Of a stretch of 64,000 nucleotides of DNA, positions 28,082 through 35,972 are shown piece by piece. The position numbers and the translations under genes were made by a program. A model generated the notes under the pieces. The model was not told the DNA's origin. It saw only the letters and a program-made list of their open reading frames with translations, and did not search any database. Each line of letters starts with the position of its first letter. Position 1 is the first letter of the stretch. The stretch is from Microscilla marina ATCC 23134 (GTDB taxonomy: Bacteria; Bacteroidota; Bacteroidia; Cytophagales; Microscillaceae), in contig NZ_AAWS01000025.1 of assembly GCF_000169175.1 (NCBI RefSeq), positions 1-64,000 of the forward strand. Reading direction: 5' to 3'.

Positions 28082-29620
28082 ATGTTAGCCAAAACCTACG
28101 GAAGTGCGGTGTATGGTGTCAATGCTTACCTGATCACCATAGAAGTAAACGTAAGTAAGGGAACCAAATACTTTATGGTAGGGCTCCCCGATAATGCAGT
28201 AAAAGAAAGCCAACAACGCATAGAAGCCGCCATTAAATACTTGGGTTATAAAATGCCCCGCCAAAAAATAGTGATTAATATGGCGCCCGCTGATATTCGC
28301 AAAGAGGGGGCTGCGTATGACTTGCCCATTGCTATGGGAATAATGGCAGCCTCTGGGCAAATCAGCCCTGACTTGTTAGACCAATATGTAATCATGGGTG
28401 AGCTCTCGCTCGATGGCAGTTTGCGTCCAGTCAAAGGAGTATTGCCTATAGCTATAGAAGCCCGCCGCCAAGGCTATAAAGGTTTTATTTTACCCAAAAT
28501 AAATGCTAAAGAAGCCGCCATTGTAAACAACCTGGAGGTAATAGGCATAGAAAGCATGCAGGAGGCAATTGATTTTTTGGAGGGTAATTCTCAGATTAAA
28601 CCTGTGGAAAGTAACACCCGTGAAGTGTTTTTTGATACGTTGAACGACTACGAGGCAGATTTTGAACACGTACAAGGGCAAGAAAACATCAAACGCGCCC
28701 TGGAGATAGCTGCTGCCGGAGGGCACAATGTGATTATGATAGGACCTCCGGGGGCGGGCAAAACGATGCTTGCCAAACGGCTACCGTCTATACTGCCTCC
28801 ACTTACCCTGCACGAAGCCCTCGAAACCACCAAAATACATTCGGTAGCGGGTAAAATGCCTGCTAACTCGGCACTTATTTCTGTTCGCCCTTTTAGGTCG
28901 CCCCACCATACCATCAGCGATGTGGCTTTGGTAGGAGGGGGAGGCATTCCTCAACCGGGCGAAATATCTTTGTCGCACCATGGTGTGCTGTTCTTAGACG
29001 AATTGCCTGAGTTTAAGCGTACCGTGCTAGAGGTATTGCGCCAACCTTTGGAAGAACGTCAGGTAACCATTTCGCGGGCAAAGTTGTCGGTAGATTTCCC
29101 TGCCAATTTTATGCTGATTGCCAGTATGAACCCTTGTCCTTGTGGCTATTACAACCATCCCGAAAAAGAGTGCGTGTGTGGCCCCGGAGTGGTACAACGC
29201 TACCTCAACAAGGTAAGTGGTCCTTTGCTCGACCGTATCGACCTGCACGTAGAGGTAACTCCAGTATCGTTTGACGAAATGACAGCCATGCGCAAGAGCG
29301 AAACCAGTGCCGGTATAAGGGAAAGGGTAATAAAGGCACGCGAAATACAAACTGATAGATTTAAAGACCAAAAAAAGATACATTCTAATGCCATGATGCC
29401 CCCTGCGATGGTCAAGCAATTGTGCAGCATTAGTCCGTCAGGAAAAACTTTGCTCAAAACGGCGATGGAGCGTTTGGGGCTTTCGGCAAGGGCGTATGAC
29501 CGTATTTTGAAGGTGTCGCGCACTATTGCCGACCTTGCCCATAGCGAAGAAATAAAGGTAGAACATTTAGCGGAAGCGATTCAATACCGCAGCCTGGATA
29601 GGGAGAATTGGGCGGGGTAG
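28082..29620 (+). CDS. comM: YifB/ComM family Mg-chelatase-like AAA+ ATPase
   Basis: 512 aa from the ATG at 28082. The N-terminal Lon-protease-like S5 domain (about 1-165) opens LAKTYGSAVYGVNAYLITIEV and contains GLPDNAVKESQQRI. The AAA+ domain has Walker A GPPGAGKTMLAKRLP near 221, a Walker B GVLFLDELPEF near 300, and the Mg-chelatase arm SMNPCPCGYYNHPEKEC with four Cys. The C-terminal domain (ARAYDRILKVSRTIADLAHS) is typical. ComM/YifB is a helicase that extends heteroduplex in natural transformation and recombination. Upstream context is the photolyase and a repeat, so it is probably independently expressed. Confidence 0.95.
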   Translation: MLAKTYGSAVYGVNAYLITIEVNVSKGTKYFMVGLPDNAVKESQQRIEAAIKYLGYKMPRQKIVINMAPADIRKEGAAYDLPIAMGIMAASGQISPDLLDQYVIMGELSLDGSLRPVKGVLPIAIEARRQGYKGFILPKINAKEAAIVNNLEVIGIESMQEAIDFLEGNSQIKPVESNTREVFFDTLNDYEADFEHVQGQENIKRALEIAAAGGHNVIMIGPPGAGKTMLAKRLPSILPPLTLHEALETTKIHSVAGKMPANSALISVRPFRSPHHTISDVALVGGGGIPQPGEISLSHHGVLFLDELPEFKRTVLEVLRQPLEERQVTISRAKLSVDFPANFMLIASMNPCPCGYYNHPEKECVCGPGVVQRYLNKVSGPLLDRIDLHVEVTPVSFDEMTAMRKSETSAGIRERVIKAREIQTDRFKDQKKIHSNAMMPPAMVKQLCSISPSGKTLLKTAMERLGLSARAYDRILKVSRTIADLAHSEEIKVEHLAEAIQYRSLDRENWAG

Positions 29621-29856
29621 TTTTCATGATTGTTTTATAGTTATATGGCTTTATGGTTCGCGAAGCGGGGCTAAAAATTATCCTTCTGTACAAAATTAAG
29701 TGATGGTTTAACAAGTGTTGAACTTCAGTAAATATCAGTACTTCACTTAAGCTTGTAACATAGATTTATATTGCGCTTAAAACACTCTAAATAGACTATC
29801 ACTAGATTTTGTACAGGAACAAAATTATTGTCCCAACTACGGACTCCCAATTTTTA

Positions 29857-30222
29857 ACTATCATACTTGCAAAAATATTAATGTTGCCTAAATTAGACCA
29901 AGGGCTAGGTAAATTAGGAAAGCTCCTGACTACTGACTAAAAAACTATTGACTATCATACTTGCAAAAATATTAATGTTGCCTAAGTTAGACCAAGGGCT
30001 AGGTAAATTGGGAAAGCTCCTGACTACTGACTAAAAAACTATTGACTATCATACTTGCAAAAATATTGGTGTTACCTAAATTACACTGAGGGCTAGGTAA
30101 ATCGAGAAAGCTCCTGACTACTGACTAAAAAACTATTGACTAAATTACACCAAGGGCTAGGTAAATCGAGAAAGCTCCCGACTACTGACTGCTGACTAAA
30201 AAACTATTAACTAAATAAACAA
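29857..30222. repeat. 94-bp tandem repeat array (3 copies plus one partial)
   Basis: Units start at 29857, 29951 and 30045; a shortened fourth starts at 30139. Each contains CTTGCAAAAATATT, AGGGCTAGGTAAAT and a heptadic TGACTAC/TGACTAA end. The array ends about 9 bp before the ATG of the next gene, so it could affect transcription or mRNA structure. The earlier part of the gap (29621-29856) shows nothing else. Confidence 0.9.
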
Positions 30223-30230
30223 TTATAATA

Positions 30231-30995
30231 ATGGAAGAAGAAGTGCAAGAACATTGGGACTCATACATTGCCAGTTATGAAGAAGGCAAGCCAGGGCTCA
30301 CTACTTTGAGGATGGATTTGATAGAAACTGCGCCAGAGGCAGACTATCCTTTTGCGCTGATTACAGGATTTAATTTTGGAGGCGAACGTGAAGATGGTTT
30401 TCCGGAAGAGCGCGACTTGCAGGCAGTGCACGATACCAGTGATGCTATAGTAGGTTTTATGGAGCAAAATTTTGATTGCATTCATGTAGCTTCATTTATG
30501 TATGACTTTCAGCGCATGGAGTATTTTTATCTGAAGGAAAAAAATAATGTAGAACAAGGGCTCAATAAGTTATACGAAAGCCAACTACCTGGCTATGAGT
30601 GCTACATTAGCATAGAAGAAGACAAAGACTGGGCGTTGTACCAAGAGTTTTTGTTTCCTACTGATGAGATTATGCACCACATGTATGACCAAAAAGTAGT
30701 GTTGCACCTAGAAGAAGCCGGAGACAATTTGTTAGCTTCCCGAAGAATTGACCATTGGGTGTTTTTTGCCCATCAAGACGATTTGGAACGCTTCTCTGGT
30801 GAGGTAGCCAAGCAAGGGTTCAAGGTAGAGGGCACCTCTGAGAGTGACGACAAAGAGCTCCCTTTGCAAGTACAGGTATGGCGCAACGATGTACCCGAGC
30901 TAGACACTATATTTCCGGTAACTTCTGGCTTACGCCAACTTGCCGAAGATTTTAATGGATCGTATGATGGTTGGGAAACCGTGGTAACCAAATAA
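30231..30995 (+). CDS. DUF695 plus RraB-like protein
   Basis: 254 aa, cytoplasmic, strongly acidic. The first half (about 1-140) matches DUF695 (HWDSYIASYEEGKPGLTTLR, EADYPFALITGFNF). The second half (about 165-250) matches RraB/DUF1260 (RRIDHWVFFAHQDDLERFSG, then VAKQGFKVEG). In gammaproteobacteria RraB binds and inhibits RNase E; in Bacteroidota the target, if any, is not known. It lies 9 bp before the next gene and is probably translated in the same operon. The 94-bp repeat array ends just before its ATG. Confidence 0.8.
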   Translation: MEEEVQEHWDSYIASYEEGKPGLTTLRMDLIETAPEADYPFALITGFNFGGEREDGFPEERDLQAVHDTSDAIVGFMEQNFDCIHVASFMYDFQRMEYFYLKEKNNVEQGLNKLYESQLPGYECYISIEEDKDWALYQEFLFPTDEIMHHMYDQKVVLHLEEAGDNLLASRRIDHWVFFAHQDDLERFSGEVAKQGFKVEGTSESDDKELPLQVQVWRNDVPELDTIFPVTSGLRQLAEDFNGSYDGWETVVTK

Positions 30996-31007
30996 CAACA
31001 GCAGATG

Positions 31008-32015
31008 ATGAAAGTAGGTGAGCTAAGGGAAAAACTAGCTAACTATAAAAAAGAAGAGCTGATAAAAATAGCAGCTGAATTTTATAAGCAATTGCCTAAA
31101 GCAAAGAAAGAAGCCTTACAGAATTTGATAGAAAACCCCGCTGCCAAGCCTACTTCGGTGCGCAAGGCGGGGCTTACTTTGGCGGAGCTAAAAGATGAAA
31201 CCGAAGTTTTTATTCTCAATGCCAAGGAAGGAAACTATATAAAACCCAACCAGATGGTGCCCAAAAAAGATCGAAGTAAGTGGCGTTTTTTGGTGAAACA
31301 ATTGTACAAAGCATTGAGTAAACACAACCGCCCTGACAAAGACCTGGGGCTTCAGGTACAATTGCTTTCGGGGTTGTATGGGGTGCTGTGCCAAGCAGAA
31401 AGCTTGAGCTATTTTACTACCCAAAGCCCTTTTAATTCGGTGGGCATCAACAAAGACCAGTTTTTTGAAAGTATACTGTTTTTGATAGAACTCAACGAGG
31501 GCAAAGCTGCTGTAGTAGACAAGGGCATTGACCTGATGTATGCACATAGTTTTGGCGGTTATTCAGAGTACAAGAGTTTACAAGCGGCATTTGAAGAGTT
31601 TTTGACCATTCCTGACCTTAAATATCAGGCCATAGAAAAAGCTACGCAATTACTCAAAATCAATGGTTTTGCACCTCCCAAAAAAAACGCAAAAAAAAGT
31701 TATTACAGTTACAAACGGGAGGGAAAAATAAAGGAAAACAAGAACAACAACCTGACTACATTGGGTTTTGCTATGCACCTTAGCTTGTTTGAGTACGACG
31801 AAGCCATTGCCTTTTTTCATCAACACTATTACGCAGATCAAGAAGATGTAAAGTTGTATGTATTGGTAAAGCTGCTTTTTGATGCAGGGCTCAAAGATCA
31901 AATCAAACAACAGGTGAAGCAAGCCGTCAAGCGGGGGGTTCAACCCCGACCACGGGTAATGGATTTGCTCAAAATAATTTTGAATGACGATGAGCTGCCA
32001 ATTTATTTTAGTTAA
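31008..32015 (+). CDS. Uncharacterised helical protein
   Basis: 335 aa from the second ATG (31008); the ATG at 31005 would add one Met. It lacks a signal peptide. The N-terminus (VGELREKLANYKKEELIKIA) resembles a SAP-like helix pair, and the remainder is largely helical and Lys-rich. I do not recognise a family. It follows the DUF695/RraB-like gene by about 10 bp and is probably co-expressed. Confidence 0.7.
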   Translation: MKVGELREKLANYKKEELIKIAAEFYKQLPKAKKEALQNLIENPAAKPTSVRKAGLTLAELKDETEVFILNAKEGNYIKPNQMVPKKDRSKWRFLVKQLYKALSKHNRPDKDLGLQVQLLSGLYGVLCQAESLSYFTTQSPFNSVGINKDQFFESILFLIELNEGKAAVVDKGIDLMYAHSFGGYSEYKSLQAAFEEFLTIPDLKYQAIEKATQLLKINGFAPPKKNAKKSYYSYKREGKIKENKNNNLTTLGFAMHLSLFEYDEAIAFFHQHYYADQEDVKLYVLVKLLFDAGLKDQIKQQVKQAVKRGVQPRPRVMDLLKIILNDDELPIYFS

Positions 32016-32110
32016 GGGTTTCTGATAGTGGAATATTTGTTGTATTCGAGTGCTCAAAATTTTAAAAACCTCCTTTTTGAGTCTTACTATATTTCTTCTA
32101 TCTTGACCAC

Positions 32111-33337
32111 ATGCAAAAGTTTATACATTACCTATACTTTGTAGTGGTTGGTTTGGCAGCTTGTCAAAGCCCACCCAAAGACCGAAGCATTGTGGTTGCG
32201 TTTGATGTTTATTGCGAAATGGTAGCCAACGATGCCAAACCTATGAGCCTTCATTACCCAATGGAAAAGGCAGTACTGGATGAGTGGTGGAAAGAGTTTG
32301 TATTGGTGGCCAAACGATACCCAGTACAGCTTTATCGCGAAACAGACTTTCCGGTAACGCTGCTTTTTCCGGCAAAGTTGACCAAAGGCAAGACAGTGGT
32401 GTTGATTTATAGAGGTAAGAGACTGGAGCAATATCAACAACTAAAAGCTGACCTGAAACGCTATAAAGGCAATGATCTGGCAGTTAGGGAAGCTTTTGCC
32501 CGACGTTTGGGGCGTTTGTTGGGCTATAGCCCTCAGGGAGTGAATATGTTATTGAGTAAAAACGCTGACTATCGCAACCTGGCTTTTTTGGGGGTAACCC
32601 AGCAAGTAACCCACCTATATTATGAAAATGTGACCGAAGCCCTGCAGTTTTATACCCATACTTTAGGCTTGGCCAAAGCAGATTCGACAAAGTTTTGGAT
32701 AAGCGCTGATGCTGCCATTGAACTACACCCACTGAACGAACACCACCCCAAAGGGCAAACCAAATCTACGGCAGTAGCCTTTCTGACGGATCAATTGCCG
32801 GACTGGTACGCCCACCTACAGGTCAACAAAGTACCCATCAAGTATACTTACAAACCCCAGGAGGGAGGTGCTCATGATGGTTTTGTGGCTATAGACCCTG
32901 GGGGATATTTGCTGGAGTTTGAACAGTTTAAACAACACCCCGAAAACGAATTGCTGATGGCAGTACTTGCCCAGGCTCCCCGCAAAACAACTCGCATCAA
33001 TCAATTAAATTTTTATGGAGCCATCACCTGGACTTACCACCAAGACTTGCTCAAAATGCAGCGTTTTTATGAAGAAACTCTGGGGTATCGTTTGGTAGCC
33101 GACCAAGGCTGGACAAAAATTTATCAGACTTCGCCCACTGGTTTTATTGGTTTGGTAGACGAGCAACGGGGAATGGAAGATTATGCCGATGCTAAAGCAA
33201 TAGAGATAGCCTGGACAGTCAAAAACAAAGCTGGCTTTGAGGCTTACGCCCAACAACGTTTGCAAAGCCATCAGTACCAAAACAAGGTTTTTAAAGGGCC
33301 GGAAAAATATGTTTATAGGCTTGACTATGCCAAGTAG
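32111..33337 (+). CDS. VOC/glyoxalase-fold lipoprotein
   Basis: 408 aa. The N-terminus has a lipobox (VVVGLAAC, Cys about 18), so the protein should be lipidated. After an alpha-helical N-terminal region, a vicinal-oxygen-chelate domain is visible at about 160-275 (VTHLYYENVTEALQFYTHTLG, then GYLLEFEQF) and a second at about 295-400 (YHQDLLKMQRFYEETLGYRL). VOC proteins are usually cytoplasmic enzymes, so a lipidated two-VOC protein is unusual. Metal ligands are not certain. The substrate is unknown. Confidence 0.75.
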   Translation: MQKFIHYLYFVVVGLAACQSPPKDRSIVVAFDVYCEMVANDAKPMSLHYPMEKAVLDEWWKEFVLVAKRYPVQLYRETDFPVTLLFPAKLTKGKTVVLIYRGKRLEQYQQLKADLKRYKGNDLAVREAFARRLGRLLGYSPQGVNMLLSKNADYRNLAFLGVTQQVTHLYYENVTEALQFYTHTLGLAKADSTKFWISADAAIELHPLNEHHPKGQTKSTAVAFLTDQLPDWYAHLQVNKVPIKYTYKPQEGGAHDGFVAIDPGGYLLEFEQFKQHPENELLMAVLAQAPRKTTRINQLNFYGAITWTYHQDLLKMQRFYEETLGYRLVADQGWTKIYQTSPTGFIGLVDEQRGMEDYADAKAIEIAWTVKNKAGFEAYAQQRLQSHQYQNKVFKGPEKYVYRLDYAK

Positions 33338-33386
33338 CCTCGATATAACTCAGCTTGGAGATAGTCGATGAATATTGAAGGTTTTT

Positions 33387-33463
33387 ATGGCTCTTTTGAC
33401 GAAGCAATTGGTTTTGACAGGAGCTACTTGATAGCTCAAGTGCGAAGTCGCTAAAAGAGCCAT
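33387..33463. repeat. Nested inverted repeat
   Basis: Outer arms ATGGCTCTTTT (33387-33397) and AAAAGAGCCAT (33453-33463), with an inner hairpin GAGCTA-CTTGA-TAGCTC at 33421-33437. It may be a terminator for the VOC lipoprotein gene or a solitary mobile hairpin. Confidence 0.6.
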
Positions 33464-33593
33464 GCATCGTGGTGTTTTGTAACTTTATTTGGTACAACTG
33501 GCACTTATTCAAGAGTTGTTTTTATAAATGCAAATACTATGATGTGTTTTTTGTTATTTAGAATTAGATTAAATAAACTTAAGTTATTAATTT

Positions 33594-34565
33594 ATGGCTA
33601 AATGCCTGATTTTTAAACTATTTGATCTAATGCAATCAACATTTCAATCTGTCTTCGACCAAATTGCCCCCTTTTTCTTGCCCATTGTTTTTACCCTTAT
33701 TATAGTAGAATTGCTCCTGCTTTGGGTAGGCAAAAAAATAAAGCTAAAAAAAGAAAGTTGGGTAAGTCTGCTTTGTTATTCACTGGGAAGCTTGCCCTAT
33801 TTTTTGTTTTTTGCTGTGTTGCAGCTCAAAATAATGTTTTGGCTTTATGAAAATGCCCGACTACTTACCTTGGGCAATGAATGGTATGTGTGGGTACTTG
33901 CTTTTGTCTGTTTCGACTTTGTCTGGTGGGTAGTTCATTTTGCGGCACACAAAGTGCGGTTTTTTTGGTGCATTCATGGGGTACACCATACTCCCAAAGA
34001 AATGAACATGAGTGTATCTATCAGGGGCTCGGTGTTTGACTTTGTGCAATACATTCACTTGATGATCTGGCTGCCTTTGTTGGGTTTTCACCCTTACATT
34101 ATTTTTATAATGAATGGTTTATCGCGTATTTATGCCGTGTTTACCCATTTAAACGAGCGGCACCTCAAACATACCCCTTTGCTTGACAAATTTCTGATCA
34201 CTCCTTCGTTGCACAGGGTACACCATTCGAGCAATCACCTCTATATCGATACCAATTTTGCCAATACATTGTCGATATGGGATAGAATATTTAAGACCTA
34301 CCAAAGCGAAGTAGCCCAGGTAAAGCCAGTTTTTGGGGTCATGGACAAAGACCTGAACACAGAAAGTGTTTTGAGTAGTCAGTTTGATTTATGGAAATCG
34401 TTGATCAAAGACATAAAAGCCACTCCAAAAATTATTGACAAAATAAAGTATTTGGTAATGCCTCCTGGCTGGCATCCACAAAACAAAGGGAAAACTGCCA
34501 AAACTTATAGAGACAGTGCCCTGAAAACACTTGATACTGCCGATAAAGTCAAGGTGGAGCTTTGA
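33594..34565 (+). CDS. Sterol desaturase/fatty acid hydroxylase family membrane protein
   Basis: 323 aa. Several membrane helices surround the di-iron histidine motifs of the family: HFAAH near 118, HGVHH near 131, and HRVHH near 207. These ligands bind two irons that use oxygen to hydroxylate or desaturate a lipid. The C-terminal 80 residues are soluble. The enzyme sits in the inner membrane; the lipid substrate is unknown. An internal ATG at 33630 is possible but the first is chosen. The gene stands alone. Confidence 0.9.
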   Translation: MAKCLIFKLFDLMQSTFQSVFDQIAPFFLPIVFTLIIVELLLLWVGKKIKLKKESWVSLLCYSLGSLPYFLFFAVLQLKIMFWLYENARLLTLGNEWYVWVLAFVCFDFVWWVVHFAAHKVRFFWCIHGVHHTPKEMNMSVSIRGSVFDFVQYIHLMIWLPLLGFHPYIIFIMNGLSRIYAVFTHLNERHLKHTPLLDKFLITPSLHRVHHSSNHLYIDTNFANTLSIWDRIFKTYQSEVAQVKPVFGVMDKDLNTESVLSSQFDLWKSLIKDIKATPKIIDKIKYLVMPPGWHPQNKGKTAKTYRDSALKTLDTADKVKVEL

Positions 34566-34582
34566 GGCGTTGGTAAGAAAAC

Positions 34583-34631
34583 AATGCGGTGTATGTAAGC
34601 CCAGACAATGAGTATATACACACACCGCATT
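34583..34631. terminator. Inverted repeat, probable terminator
   Basis: A 10-bp perfect stem (AATGCGGTGT / ACACCGCATT) between convergent genes. There is no long T run, so the confidence is moderate. Confidence 0.45.
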
Positions 34632-34681
34632 ATACAAACTTCTCAAATCAAGTACATCCAGTAATCAAACAAAGAGAAACG

Positions 34682-35497
34682 CTATTGCTCTGCAATGACC
34701 AAATGCTTGGTTTTGATAGATACCGCACTGAATACGCCCAAGGCACCACTTACATTGCCTGTAGGGTTGGCAGGTGGCGGACTAAACATGCCTCCGTCGT
34801 TAAACAAAAGCTCATCGAGTGCCCGGTAATATTCATAAGTAGCCTTGGGGATGGCAAGCATCGAAAAACTTACCTTGTCGTTGGGTTTGAGCGCATAAGG
34901 TGCTTGAAAACCCTCAATATTCTCTTGAATCCAGGCATCATCTGCCACTGCCAAATCTTCGGGCTTGTCACGAATGGTATCGTTGATGGTAAAGCGCCAT
35001 TGATAAAAATTTACCTCATCTTGCGGGTCAGTTGCGTACATTTGCAAATAATATCCTGCACCTTTCGACGCATCTCCCTCAAAGTAAGCGGTTTGCTCTA
35101 CCTTAAAATCCAGCAACTCGTTGGGCATAGTACTTTGGGCGCTATAGGTGGTTTCACCCACAATTACCTTTAGTACATAAGTAGCTCCTGGCGTGCCCAC
35201 AAAAGCATTGGTTTGATAAGTGCCGGACTGTTCAGTATTTTCCTGCAGCGTATAAGTACGCTTGCCATCGCTGATGGTTACCATTGCCCCACTTACTTTG
35301 GGTGGCACTTCGTTGCCCATATAGTCTCCCGTGCGACTCACCTTTACCCGGTAAGGCTCAGCACGGTCGGTTACCTCCCCCTCAATCACCAGCTGGGGGG
35401 CGGCACTGTTCAAATCTACTTCAATTATTTTGGTGCAGCTGGCAAAAACCGTGAATGCCAATACACTATATATCAATTTATTAAGTATTTTTCTCAT
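34682..35497 (-). CDS. DUF4249 lipoprotein
   Basis: 271 aa with a lipobox (TVFASC, Cys about 21). The opening KIIEVDLNSAAPQLVIEGEV is the DUF4249 signature, and the ordering of strands (VSRTGDY, SGAMVTISDG, YVLKVIVG) fits. DUF4249 proteins are surface-lipidated partners of TonB-dependent receptors in Bacteroidota. Here the TonB receptor is immediately upstream on the same strand. It probably helps capture the substrate. The two are separated by a repeat array. Confidence 0.85.
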   Translation of the reverse strand: MRKILNKLIYSVLAFTVFASCTKIIEVDLNSAAPQLVIEGEVTDRAEPYRVKVSRTGDYMGNEVPPKVSGAMVTISDGKRTYTLQENTEQSGTYQTNAFVGTPGATYVLKVIVGETTYSAQSTMPNELLDFKVEQTAYFEGDASKGAGYYLQMYATDPQDEVNFYQWRFTINDTIRDKPEDLAVADDAWIQENIEGFQAPYALKPNDKVSFSMLAIPKATYEYYRALDELLFNDGGMFSPPPANPTGNVSGALGVFSAVSIKTKHLVIAEQ

Positions 35498-35511
35498 TGT
35501 TTGTTTAGTTA

Positions 35512-35965
35512 ATAGTCGAAACTTAGTAGCCTCTACAGCCTTTAGCCTTTGTTTGGCTGTTTGTATAGAGCTTTTAGCCTTTTTGTTCTCTGTGTAGCTT
35601 TAGCCCTTAGCCTTTTTGTTCTCTGTATAGCTTTAGCCATTAGCTTTTAGCCTTTTTTTGACCGTTTGTATTGGGCTTTTAGCCTTTAGCTTTTTCTTGA
35701 ACTACGATTGGCTTTTAGCCTTTTTTTGACCGTTTGTATTGAGCCCTTAGCTTTTAGCTTTTAGCCTCGCTTCGCGCTCATTCGTAATTGTTTAACTGTT
35801 TGTATTAAGCTCTTAGCCTTGAGTTATCATATTTGCGAATTATTTAGGAATTGGTAACCCGCAGTTTTAGCTGCGCTTCGCGCCAATTCGTAATTGATCC
35901 ATTCGTAATTCGTAATTGATCCATTCGTAATTAATCAATTCGTAATTGAAAAACTCGTAATTAAC
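35512..35965. repeat. Low-complexity heptad array (TTAGCTT and ATTCGTA)
   Basis: The left part repeats TTAGCTT/TTTAGCC many times; the right part repeats ATTCGTA with occasional octamers such as ATTGATCC. It fills the gap between the TonB receptor stop and the DUF4249 start. There is no gene here. Confidence 0.85.
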
Positions 35966-35972
35966 CCACCAT

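Noticed and set aside
29857-30222. Array considered as CRISPR
   Set aside because: The units are adjacent copies of 94 bp with no alternating repeats and unique spacers.
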